Shown piece after piece: positions 22,536-33,517 of a stretch of 64,000 bases of DNA. Source of the stretch: Citrus sinensis (taxonomy: Eukaryota > Streptophyta > Magnoliopsida > Sapindales > Rutaceae). The notes below the pieces were generated by a model. The model saw only the letters and a list, made by a program, of their open reading frames with translations. It did not search any database and was not told where the DNA came from. The position numbers were made by a program, and so were the translations under genes. Where the stretch lies: contig NC_068560.1 in assembly GCF_022201045.2 (NCBI RefSeq), positions 33,319,001-33,383,000 on the forward strand, in the 5' to 3' direction. Each line of letters opens with the position of its first letter. Position 1 is the first letter of the stretch.

Positions 22536-23165
22536 GTCATCCTTACTTTATTAAAATAAAGATATCTCCATTAAAAAAAAATCCATTTATATATAGGACT
22601 TTTGGTCTACCTAATTTTTTTTTGTTGATTTACAATTGCAATATAAAAATAATAATAGTATCTTATTAAGTTGGAAGCAAGAAAAAGAAAAATAAATCTA
22701 TGGTCTTGTATGTTATAAATTTATCACATAAAGGACATGTCTTAATTACATGTATATATTATGTCTATGACATATTGCTTGTGTATTCAAAACATAAGTG
22801 ACATATCGTATATTGGAAGAGTATGATCTGTTGTATACTTTTATTTTTTTAGTATATTAAACTATCTAATATCCGAAGACCACATTAGGCCCTGACTAAT
22901 CCAGATTATAACTGGGTAGAACTACTAGAGTGGTAAAGCTCTATTTAACGCAGCTGCATTTCTAAGTCTCGAACCAAGGACCTTAATTAAGATAGAACAC
23001 TTCTATGCCAACTAATCTACATGCTTGTTGGTGATCTGTTGTATACCTTTAGCGTGTAAATAATATGTTGTGAAATTTTTACTTTGAGAACAACATTGTA
23101 TGACCTATCGCTTATAATTTTATCATATAGATGACATGATAAAAATATTTATAGTACACATATAG
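22514..23165. repeat. Segmental direct duplication, copy A
   Basis: About 650 bp starting CAAAAAGTTAGCGTCAACAA and ending near ACACATATA. It recurs in the same orientation at 23260-23956 with scattered substitutions and one 38-bp expansion. A SINE sits inside both copies at the same place, so the duplication happened after the SINE inserted. Confidence 0.9.
22839..23031 (-). mobile_element. tRNA-derived SINE, copy A
   Basis: Flanked by exact 15-bp duplications TGATCTGTTGTATAC at 22824-22838 and 23032-23046. On the minus strand the head shows an A-box-like TAGATTAGTTGG and a B-box-like GGTTCGAGACT, the internal promoter of tRNA genes. The other end has an A-rich tail (T-rich on plus, 22839-22851). 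Length 193 bp. These are the hallmarks of a short interspersed element copied by pol III and inserted by target-primed reverse transcription. No other tRNA-like fold is claimed. Confidence 0.8.
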
Positions 23166-23190
23166 ATATCTTACTTTATCAAAAAGTTAC

Positions 23191-23227
23191 ATAGGTCATA
23201 CAATGTCAGTGTCATTGTATGACCTAT
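23191..23227. repeat. Perfect 15-bp stem, 7-base loop palindrome
   Basis: ATAGGTCATACAATG (23191-23205), loop TCAGTGT, then its exact reverse complement (23213-23227). The arm is the same as a motif inside copy A (23094-23108), and a partial third copy follows at about 23242. The spacer between the two segmental copies is thus built from pieces of the repeat. A strong hairpin on paper, but it looks like a rearrangement scar, not a terminator. Confidence 0.9.
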
Positions 23228-23259
23228 TAACAAAAAATTGTTAGGTCATACAATTTTAT

Positions 23260-23956
23260 CAAAAAGTTAGCGTCAACAAGTGCATCCTTACTTTATTAAA
23301 ATAAAAATATGCCCATTAGCAAAAATTCTATTTATATATAGGACTTTTCCGTCTACTTGATTTGTTTTTGTCGATTTACAATTGCAATATAAAAAAAATC
23401 ATAGTATCTTATTAAGTTGGAAGCAAGAAAAAGAAAAAAAAAGAAAATAAATATGTGGTCTTATATGTTATAAATTTATCACATAAAGGACATGTTTTAA
23501 TTACATGTATATATTATGTCTATCACATATTGCTTGTGTATTCAAAACATAGGTGACATATCGTATATTGGAAGTGTATGGTATGTTGTATACTTTTATT
23601 TTTTTGGTATATTAAACTATCTAGTATTCGAAGACCACATTGGACCCCGACTAATCCAGATTATTACCGGGTAGAACCACTAGAGTGACTAATCCAGTTT
23701 ATAGCCGGGTAGAACCACTAGAGCGGCAAAACTCTATTTAACGCAACTGCATTCCTAAATTTCAAACCAAGGACCTTAATTAATATGAACACTTCTATGC
23801 CAACTGATCTACGTGCTTGTTGGTGATCTGTTGTATACCTTTAGAGTGTAAATAATATGTTGTAAAATTTTTACTTTGGGAACAACACTATATGACCTAT
23901 CACTTATAATTTTATCATATAGATGACATGTTAAAAATATTTATAGTACACATATA
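23260..23956. repeat. Segmental direct duplication, copy B
   Basis: Second copy of 22514-23165, offset by 746 bp at the start. It contains an internal 38-bp tandem duplication (GACTAATCCAG at 23649 and 23687), which accounts for most of its extra length. Confidence 0.9.
23594..23823 (-). mobile_element. tRNA-derived SINE, copy B
   Basis: Duplicate of the SINE at 22839-23031, about 230 bp long because of the 38-bp internal repeat. The right target duplication (23824-23838) is intact. The left one (23579-23593, TGGTATGTTGTATAC) has two changes. It is carried here by segmental duplication, not by a second insertion. Confidence 0.75.
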
Positions 23957-25190
23957 ACTTATTATTTATATTCTCAATATGATTCCAACCTTAGAATCCT
24001 CCGAGAATTTGTCAATTTACAACCTCAACTTAAAAAAAAAACTATTAATAATAACTATTTCTAAAAAATTAGTATTCTAAAATCGGTTTTCTAAATAATG
24101 AGAAATTATAAAATATATCAGAGGTAATACAATCGATTAATGCATGTATGACATATATATTTAAATTTTATATAACCATTAATTCATGTTAATTCTTCAA
24201 AATAAACATATATATATCACAACATCATTTGTTTGTTATACGACTGGAATGGCACTTGAGAGATATCTATAATTTCTCCCACGTAACGGCTTAATGTTAA
24301 AATATCAATTTACACAACGATAACGCGTGGACATAAATGGAAACTGACGAGATTCAAAACTTAGAATAATGTTAACGCAGCCGCGTAACCTATAAGAAAA
24401 CGAATAGTTAGCTTCCATTATCAGTACACACGAAATCTCTTGATATAATATGGTAGTCGGGTGAGTAATCAACTCAAATGAAAAATGTACAAGATAAGAT
24501 GACAGAGAATAGATACACAAATAGTATATTTATGTGTGTTTTATTGAAACTAGGAGGAAAGAGAGAAAAAATCTCTATCATCTGAACTTAATTGAAACAG
24601 TCATTGACATTTCAAATTTATATTGAACTTTCATGTATGCATAAGATCAATTATTCAAGTCCTACTTAAATGAGACAAGTTCAAAATTCATACGAATCGA
24701 GAAACTTTATGCAACAACCTACAAATTAAAGAGGATAAAGGAATCCTTATTATTGATTTATTACTTCTCAAATAATCAAGAAATCCATTTCAGTCTGTTA
24801 TATTAATGAAATATACTTGTGTAAGAATTTAAAGAGGGTGGATGTACGAAAGCATTGTATTTTCGAATCTCAGTCTATTAAAATGGTAAGTATTAAAGTT
24901 TAATATTACTTTATATTAAAATTAATAATTATTTGCGTGCGACTGTCGAGCAACAACAATCCAGGTCCAGCCAGCACATTGAAAATTGATACAAACTCAT
25001 GAACAGATGAAATCAAAAACTTGGTAATATATGTGTTTAGTTTTTTCTTTTTTTGCAATTTATTCGTTTAACAAAACATACATGCATGAACAAGACGACT
25101 TTATTATACGAAATTACATATTTGATCAGTTTAATTAATTTAATTAAAAAATTAAAAAACTTTAATTTCTTCAATGAATTGAATCATCGA
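23957..25190. other. Gene-free AT-rich spacer
   Basis: No gene, strong repeat or RNA is seen. The right end holds the 3' UTR of the minus-strand acyl-activating enzyme gene. Confidence 0.5.
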
Positions 25191-26846
25191 TCAACTCATA
25201 GACTTGGCGATTTCTCTAAGCAGATACTTCTGAATTTTCCCCGTTGAAGTCTTCGGAAGCTCTTCCGAGAAAACAACTTTTCGAGGCACCATGTACCTCG
25301 GCAGCCGAGCCCTGCAATACTCTATTATCTCCTTCTCCGTAGGCTTCTCGGTCAACCCTTGATCCCTCTTCAAACTCACAAATGCACACGGCGTCTCCCC
25401 CCAGAACTTGTCCGGCCGAGCCACCACCGCGGCCTCGTTGACCGCCGTGTTCGAATACAACACTGACTCCACCTCAGCACTGCATATATTTTCTCCTCCG
25501 CTTATTATCACGTCCTTTGAGCGATCTTTTATCTCCACATAACCATCCGCATGCATCACCGCTATATCTCCCGTGTAAAACCATCCGTTGTCGCTTATGC
25601 ATCTTCTCGTGGATTCTTTGTCTTTAAAGTAGCCAACCGTCACACACCCACCTCTCAAAACGACTTCGCCAAGACTGACGCCGTCGCGTTTTACGCTCTC
25701 TCCCGTCTCAGGATTCACCACGCCAACTTCCGTTAACCCTACGGTCTTCACTCCTTGCCTTGCCTTCAGTCTTGCTCTCTCTTCAAGAGGTAGCTTATCC
25801 CATTCAGGTTTCCATGCACATGACACCACCAGTCCGGCCGTTTCCGTTAACCCGTACCCGTGACTCACTACAAAACCCATTGACTCGGTTCGGGAGAGAA
25901 CCGGTGCTGGCGGTGGGGCCCCGGCCGTTAGGATTTGAACCGGGGTTTTCAGCGGTTCGAAATCCGGAGAGTTTGATATCATGTTGAGCACAACAGGGGC
26001 TCCGCACATGTGAGTCACGTTGTGTTTTTGGATCAGATCACTAATCGTTGATGCATCAAATCTACGTAGACAAATGTTGGTGGCACCAACAGCAGCCATG
26101 CCCCAAGTGTAGCCCCACCCGTTTGCATGGAACATAGGCAGGGTCCACAAATAAACCGGCTGCTTCGGAACAGCCCAATCGATCAAAGCGTTAGCGGTGA
26201 GGATGAAGATCCCTCTATGGCTGTGGACAACTCCTTTTGGAGATGATGTTGTGCCTGACGTGTAGTTCAGCACCATAGGGTCCCATTCACTTCTGGGCTG
26301 GACCCACTTGTACTTTGGATCTCCTTCTTCGACAAAACCCTCGTAAGTATCGATAAAGTCAACCGTAACCGTGGGTGATGTCGTAGTAGTACTTGACGCA
26401 GCTGCATCGTCATCAACGAGGACGAGGTGTGGCCTTTTGGTGTCACGTGGAAACAAAGAAAGAGCTTCAAGGACAAGAGAGCTATGGAGATGATCGACGA
26501 AAACGAGCTTTGATTCGCTGTGTTGCAGGAGTACGGAAAGATTGTGAGCGTCCAAGCGTGTGTTGATGTTGTTAAGAATTGCACCTGACATGGGAACTCC
26601 AAACTGAAGCTCGTACATGGAAGGAACGTTGGGGGCCACGACGGAGACGACGTGGCCCCGCTGGATGCCTACGGACGACAGAGATGAAGCCACCTGGAGG
26701 CATCGGCGGTGGGTCTCAGACCAAGTGTAGGTAGTGTTGTTGTAGAGAATGGAAGGGCAGTCAGAGTAGGCAGTAGCAGCTCTTTCCAAGAAGCCTAATG
26801 TGGTGAGAGGCGTTGAATTTGCATGATTTGGCAACAATAATTCCAT
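25191..26846 (-). CDS. Acyl-activating enzyme (AMP-forming, AAE1/AAE5-like)
   Basis: Single exon, 551 residues. The ATG at 26846 is chosen over one six codons upstream because remembered homologues begin at this point (MELL...). It carries the full ANL adenylate-forming set: LNYTSGTTSSPKGVVHSHRG phosphate loop, YGLTET adenine motif, YTGD with the ADP hinge region, KDVIISGGENI, and the C-terminal catalytic lysine motif PKTSTGKIQKYLLRE. It would activate a carboxylic acid to an acyl-AMP and then an acyl-CoA. The clade is that of the Arabidopsis AAE1/AAE5/AAE6 proteins, of which the benzoate enzyme BZO1 is also a relative. The substrate cannot be read. Relatives usually end in a peroxisome signal (SRM, SRL or SKL type), but this protein stops at KSMS, so targeting is open. 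Confidence 0.92.
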   Translation of the reverse strand: MELLLPNHANSTPLTTLGFLERAATAYSDCPSILYNNTTYTWSETHRRCLQVASSLSSVGIQRGHVVSVVAPNVPSMYELQFGVPMSGAILNNINTRLDAHNLSVLLQHSESKLVFVDHLHSSLVLEALSLFPRDTKRPHLVLVDDDAAASSTTTTSPTVTVDFIDTYEGFVEEGDPKYKWVQPRSEWDPMVLNYTSGTTSSPKGVVHSHRGIFILTANALIDWAVPKQPVYLWTLPMFHANGWGYTWGMAAVGATNICLRRFDASTISDLIQKHNVTHMCGAPVVLNMISNSPDFEPLKTPVQILTAGAPPPAPVLSRTESMGFVVSHGYGLTETAGLVVSCAWKPEWDKLPLEERARLKARQGVKTVGLTEVGVVNPETGESVKRDGVSLGEVVLRGGCVTVGYFKDKESTRRCISDNGWFYTGDIAVMHADGYVEIKDRSKDVIISGGENICSAEVESVLYSNTAVNEAAVVARPDKFWGETPCAFVSLKRDQGLTEKPTEKEIIEYCRARLPRYMVPRKVVFSEELPKTSTGKIQKYLLREIAKSMS

Positions 26847-28762
26847 TGAGCCAAAATGACACAATCGGGTTAATTTGTTGTGAATGTATAGTGTGTCCCT
26901 GTGTCCCTCCTATGCCTATATGATTTTACTTTGTAATTGTATACAGATGTTTTGTACGTATTATTTCTTGTGGACTCCTCTTGGCGTTTGTGAACGTGTT
27001 TGATAATAACGAGAAATTATATAATATATTAGAGCTATTATATCAGTCATACAATAAATATTATTATATTATAATACCTAGACACGTATATATTTATTTT
27101 AAAAAATTATCATCAGAGTTATTACTAAATTCAATTTAATTACACATATTATATATATATATATATATATGTTATATATGTATTAATTAATTATATTACA
27201 TGTATACTAAAATTTCTCGATAAAAACAATGATACAAACACGTGTTTTGTACTTGTTGGACAAAATGATTGGTGAGCGGTACATGTTTGCGGTAACAAGG
27301 ATTGGAAGCTAAGTAATGCAATTACACGTGTTTTGTATTTGTTTATACGAAGCTAAGTAATGTGCCCGGCTATATAGTATGGCGTCCTCATTTTCATAAA
27401 AAATTGATGACTTGCAGAACGCTATGACGACTAGTTAATGCTGATAAATAATAATAATAATAATAATCTCTAACAACTAGTATTTTGTTAAAATTAAGGC
27501 ACCCTATCACAGAATCACTTGTGAATTATTATATTAATAAAATGAACACTGAGCTAAAACTTAAGCAACCGTGCTCTAGTTTTTTGACACATTAAAAGTA
27601 CAGTTACAAGTCAAAATTTTGTAGCGCTTTTTTTGGGTTAAAAGTAGTTGTTGTAGGTTAAAATATGAATATGGACCATATAATATTTTTTTGTTGACAA
27701 TTAATTTACACGGTTTATTTTTTGTCAATTTTGTCCTCATTATATTTTTCATCACTAAACATCGATTGTCCATATGGTAATGCCCTGAATGTGACTAGCG
27801 GACGGAAGTGTGGCGCAGTCATGTACTATTCCAAGTCAAATATTTTGTCCTCGTAAGCTTTTATACCATTCAGTGGCTCATACTATTTTCAAATCGTAAA
27901 TTTCATAGATATGAAATTTGAATGACAGATCTTTCCTTTATTCGATATTTCTTTAGACTCTCCAAAAATTCATTGATATTTCTGCTTCAATCCTAGTTTA
28001 TATCACTTATGAATAGGCTGGTTTTTATTATTCTTAATAAAGACAAATGATTATAACCATCTAATACAAATATCAATTCAGATTCGTTAACCATTAAATA
28101 AAGACGTAGACAATTCAGGTGAGAAGGCCATCACGTCATCATCATTACCAACAGACGTTAATTTTACTTCTATTTTACTCGGAGCGAAATAGCGGACTAA
28201 ACGGTGTATGCTTCATTAGTGATCCTATCAGGACCTTCATTTATTACATTTCTTGTATGCGACAGGAAATAGAAGATAAAATAATTGTCAAAGCCATCGA
28301 CGATGCATTGTAGAAAAATCCCAATCCGGCCTCGATCAGTCATTTTTCCTCTCTCTTGCTATCATTTAACGCTTTTTTTTTTTTCCTAATGTGATAAGTA
28401 GAAAAAAAAACAATGGATAATCTTGAAAGCTGAAAGGAATGAGAGGAGATGCATTGTAAATAACCTCAAAACTAGACTCGTTAAATTATTTCTTCCCCCA
28501 CATCCGCTTGTGTGAGGGTGTGGGTGTCCATCTGACCTCATACCAAAGCTCACCTCCAATTTCAAGAACAAAAAGGACTATCTTGACGATAAAAGGCATT
28601 GTAAATATGTTGGACACAAAAATGTATCAAACAGACAATCACTGTCAGACAAACTATAAAGTATCAGTAATTTTTCGTTTTTGATAGTTATCCGCTACAC
28701 TAAAAAATGATTATGGATACAAAGATAAGATGATAAAACCTCTTGTAATTTATCCGGCATCA
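26847..28762. other. Spacer between AAE and KRTCAP2 genes
   Basis: The AAE promoter and AT-rich DNA with a TA run at about 27150-27170 and an ATA run near 27450. No gene is supportable; short open frames here have no recognisable domain. Confidence 0.5.
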
Positions 28763-30743
28763 TCAATGCCTTTTTGTTTTGGATTCACTTCTGGCAATCA
28801 TCATCCCTGAAAGCTTGTTGACCTCGTACAGCAGTCCAGCTGAGAACAAGAAACTGCATTGAAATTTTTAAAACATTTGTATTGTTAGATTCAGTTTATT
28901 ATAAGAGTTTAACTATGAAGTACTGAATCCTGAACTCAAAAATTATCAAGAATCTACCACCAAGTTCTCTTTTCAAGTTCCTATATTTATATTCTTGTGT
29001 ACCCAGAAGGTGAATCACTTACACCAACACTATTACTCAAAACAATTAGAATGACAATTTTCCTAATTGTAAAGAGACTGCTTATTTCTAACATCAAAAT
29101 TTGATGAGCTATTCTTTCATTACAAGTTCACCACAAGGATAAAGTTAAACACCGATCACTAAATTTCAAGATCTGGCTGCTTGCCAATCACAGATAACCA
29201 ATATATGTTCTTGGAATTTTATGTTACAAATTCAAACTTACAAATATGTACTGTTAAACAATTGGAAAACTATTCTCCGAAGCACGCATTGATAAATCTC
29301 AATTTAAAATACATAATTAATATATCTAATGAGTACCATGTTGTAATGCAGACTCGATGAACAGTGCTAGCAGCAATCAGAGCAATCAGTTCCGCCACTA
29401 TAACTGCAAAATGAAAATCACGAAAACAATTGTTTAAGTTATTTCTGAAACAACAAAGATTGCAACTAAGGAGCCTGAGCACTCTGATATGAGCTAGTCT
29501 ACACCTGCACTGGAAGATAAATCTAGATTCTAAATGCAGTAATACTTGAAAGATTTCCTCTTTGTTCATTTTCTGGGTTGTTACCAATATTATCTCATTA
29601 CTCCAGGGAAACAAACTGTGAACAGAATACATAAACTAAGTGTGCTCACCAGCACCCCATCCAGTCTTCATACCACTTGTTTCCTGAAAATTTCCAATGA
29701 ACTGCAAAAACAGTAACCAAGCTAATACATATTACAAGTTATGATTGAGTAATATGAGCCACGTGATAAGAATAACAACTTGAAGTTGTAGAATACAAGA
29801 ATTTCCATCAATCATGTTCTAGAATGAAGATAATTGACCATAAAAAGCGAAGAATATAAATTTGATCAATTCACAGCAGAAATCACCATCAATTCATGGC
29901 AACACATATTAATAACTAAATCCAAGTCAAATGCTAGGAGGCTGGAAATTGACATATTCAAACAAAGAGAATTATACATACTGCACCAATTTAGCAATTG
30001 AACAAATATGTGGGTTTCAGTGAAATAAAGTTATTTCCTTTGTACACAATATTAGTAGAAGAAAGGGTAAAAATGTAGGAGAGAGAAGGAAATCATCAAC
30101 CGAAAAGATCATCCAAAACAAAATCTTACTTTTGAACATGCAGATTCTTTCCAAGAAATTACCATTCAGGGAATTTTGAGTTGTCTAACATGCTGATTGT
30201 ATTCTTTATTAAAAGTCCAAATAGACATCTACATTCAAAGACTCACTTCGTATAAGTCCTGTGTACTTCAATTACTACCTTTTCCCTTTGAATAAAGTTC
30301 TTATTCATCATAAAAGAAAATTCAAGTTTCAAACCCCAAAATGCCTCTTGCCATAGAAAGTGTATCTTTGATAAGTTATCATAAACATAATGCTCCCATC
30401 ACATGCTGTTGAGACAAATAAATCAATATAATACTTGATTCAGTCATAAGCAACCAAGGGTAACATATATCTATCACTCAATGAACTGGAATTGCAGCAA
30501 TTAGGTCATTTAAGCCTACATATCTTTTTCCCTTCTTTGAGGGTAAGAAGAATAACCAAAACCTACTGATTGAAGAAATCTTATTACCGTCAGTGACACA
30601 AGGAATATGAGTGAGCTGATGAAGCCTCCAAGAATCGTAAACAACTCCGTTGATGCCAGCTTCCCTCTATACATTTGTTGAAGAGAGAGGATGACAATAA
30701 ACATAAGAAATGAATAGAGCATCGAACTCCCAGACCCAGCCAT
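28763..30743 (-). CDS. KRTCAP2: KRTCAP2-family subunit of oligosaccharyltransferase
   Basis: Four exons join in frame at GT-AG sites: 30743-30588, 29701-29650, 29403-29337 and 28853-28763, giving 121 residues. The protein is almost all membrane: MAGSGSSMLYSFLMF start, then four hydrophobic stretches with the conserved family words MYRGKL, ELFTILGGF, AELIALIAASTVHR and GLLYEVNKLSG, and a short basic tail. The family (keratinocyte-associated protein 2) is a small ER membrane subunit of the STT3A-type oligosaccharyltransferase, which transfers N-glycans during translocation. Length matches plant homologues from memory. The leader is probably split: a donor AAAGGTATGC near 31712 lies in a GC-richer stretch that would be the first, non-coding exon (about 31712-31800). 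Confidence 0.9.
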
Positions 30744-33517
30744 GGCCTTCAAATTGCAGAAACAATATCCAAAACATCAGATAAATAGTTTCCTACTTCA
30801 ACAAAAAACAAAAAAAGACCAAGTGTGTTTACATCATGTTTTAGTTGGCAAATTTTTAATGTAAGATAATTTAAAATTGAGCCATTAATCCTTCAAGTAC
30901 AAAGCCATGGTCAATAAGACTTGATGCCTTGCCTGTCATCAACTCTAGTTCAAATAATAAGAAGCAACAAAAATCCAATAATTTAAAATTGTGGCATGTG
31001 AATATTCTCCAGTGGTTTAGATGCTTTCAGCACACATAATAACAATAATGAAGCAGAGTTTTGCATGCAAAAAAATGATTTTTATGATTAAAAAAAAGCA
31101 CGTAAATGAAGCATTGTTAATTCATGAATCATTTGTACAGAAATATGTTTTCAATGATTTTTCAGCCGAACCTAACTCGCACGCACAAAAAAGAAAAAAA
31201 ATAAATAAATACATCAGTACAATAATGAGCCCCTCAATATAAACTAGAAATCTTTCAACCTTTGCATTAGCTGCTCCAAATGAAAAAATCACAAACATTA
31301 AGGTGCTGTTTATTTTTACCACTTAATGCATAATATCACTTATTTTCGGTAATTTAGATATTAATTGAGAACAACATAATGATCTCAATTCTCATAACAA
31401 AATGCACAATAACCATGAAAAAGAAACATCGAATTTTCACAAAAATTTTATAAGAAGATACTAACTAATCTATTCACAGAGAAATTCAGTGCGAAATGGT
31501 CTTAATTGGATCACATGCAAATAATCACCTGATCGAAAATGTCGAACCTAGTTCAGTTGGAATTCTAACGAAAAATTAAAATTTTGGAATGCAATATTTA
31601 GCAGTGCTTGAGTTGACAGCGAGTTCAAGTAATAAAAAAGGCTGAAATTTTCAATTTTCGCTTCTTGACTACATTTTCTCAGAACCAAACAGAAATGACG
31701 GTACAGAAGCATACCTTTGAAAAACCCTAGCCCCTCCGATCCGATCTCGTTAGTTGATACGTCTCTCCTTCGCTGATGCGTCACGTATGTGAATGAATCT
31801 CAAGCGAAAATAAATCAACAATGACTCTAGTGGCGGGTAGACTCGGTAATATGTCTCAACTATAGGGGCAATATTCGTCTCAACGAAATTATTAAACGCT
31901 GTCGTTTTATGCAATGACCACTAAACCCTCGTTTCTATGACAACAGTAAATAGTATCTAGCGCCCTACGTTAGTACTTTTTATCACATAAGAACATAGTT
32001 TTCTCCTTTTCATTGTCATCAAAAGGTCACTAAGAGCTACTCGAAACCATCAACGAAATGCTTTATTTTAAAAGGTAGATTGCAAGAGAATTTTTATAAA
32101 CTAAGTTAGCTTCTAATTCAGTTGGATTAATTATACATTGTTCTCTACTTATTTCTAATTCATATTCGTTAATTTAAAAAAGAAAGTGATATAGATACAA
32201 ATTATTCAGAATAATAGTTAATTTAGTATTTTTACAAGTGTTTATTATTAAGCTTATGGTTGCGTTTGGGGCAACTGCGCTGCCATAGTGCAGCTGCACC
32301 TCACCCTATATTTTAAGAGAATATCTCCTTTAATAAAACATAGGGAGCAGCTGCCTCAAACGGAAGCTATGTCATTGATTGACCACCCAATAATTATTAT
32401 AAATCAAATCGAGCATCACGATGTATTGACAAATTGACAAATAGAAAAGTAGGTGAATTGAGGAAGTTAGCCAAGTGGTGCAAGCCTATTCAACAATAGC
32501 CCATCAACTAAACCGAACTTGGATTCTAGAATTGAGGTTGAAAGTTATAGTATTAAAATGTTTAACAAATATTAACTGTTATAATTTAGTAGTTAAGTTG
32601 ATACAATATATAAAAAAATTTATTATATTTTTATTAATTTTGTCAAAATTATTGTTTAAAAAATATTTTTACTACATGCTATTAATTTTTATTTTATACT
32701 TACAATTTTTTTCACAGCAACTATAATTTACAATACCTCAATATTAAACAGAGCCTTAGCCTCTCAGATAGCTCAATTTAACAACTCAAACAAAACTAAA
32801 CTTACCCCAATCCTCATGTAGCAATTTCTCACATGATTAAGACTAATTAGCCAAGACGTCTCACGTGATCAAGGCCGATCAGCCAAGAGTCTCATCTAAG
32901 GATCTGAAGTTTGAAGTCTAAACTGCCACATTCTTTCTTATCAGCTTCCACACAAACTAACAGCAGCACTATAGAACGGAGCATCTCAGCAACTAGAAGC
33001 AAGACAAGAGAGAAACCAATAAAGAAGCCAAAAGAAGAAGAAGCCTAAGATCAAGTTAGAGGAAGCTATTAGATAAAGAAGTCAATAACTCAAGCAAATA
33101 AGCAAAGGTCCTAGGTCACAAGCTTCAACGGCAACGTCTTTATAGTCAAGCTTAAGCAAGAATAGTATAGGAGTCTATCTTTTGTTGCATAAGCAAACTA
33201 TACAATTTACTGTCACAACTACTTTTTCAAAGAATTATTATTGTATCTTTGTAGAATTAATGAATTATGCCCTTACATTGGTATTTTCGGTAAATTATAT
33301 TGTGTCGAGCATCTTTGCACTGTATTTCAGTCATTTACTCATTTAATTTAGAGTCGTGGACTTACTTGATAGAACTTAACAAACTATATTATTTTCTGAA
33401 AAATATAAACAAATAAGGATCCAGATTTTATTATCCTTTTGAATTGAACTCTGGCGTTCCGGTTCAGCTTGTATTGACTTGTGCGACTAAGACGGTCGTG
33501 TCTCGCGCCCGCGTGCC
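30744..33517. other. KRTCAP2 leader intron, promoter and spacer before the RING gene
   Basis: 30744-31711 is read as a leader intron of the minus-strand KRTCAP2 gene, with its first exon to about 31800. Beyond are a short hairpin MITE (32257-32368), AT-rich DNA and, at about 32760-33200, a more balanced stretch with long purine-rich runs that has no open frame and was not identified. The right end is the promoter of the RING-WD40 gene. Confidence 0.45.
32257..32368. mobile_element. Small hairpin MITE (hAT-like)
   Basis: Left end GGTTGCGTTTGGGGCAACTG and right end, on the minus strand, GCTTCCGTTTGAGGCAGCTG match well, and further inside CACCTCACCCTAT pairs with ATAGGGAGCAG. About 110 bp in all. 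The flanks AGCTTATG and AGCTATG suggest a worn target duplication. Confidence 0.5.

Noticed and set aside
22839..23031. A functional tRNA gene on the minus strand
   Set aside because: A- and B-box-like motifs are present, but there is no cloverleaf, and the 15-bp target duplications with an A tail identify a SINE.
23191..23227. A terminator or microRNA hairpin
   Set aside because: The stem is only 15 bp, too short for a plant microRNA precursor, and its arms are pieces of the neighbouring repeat.
26847..26864. Upstream ATG of the acyl-activating enzyme
   Set aside because: It adds six residues with no match to remembered homologues, which begin at the second Met.
32760..33200. A gene or LTR in the purine-rich stretch before the RING gene
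   Set aside because: No open frame, no TG...CA ends with matching flanks and no recognisable motif were found.
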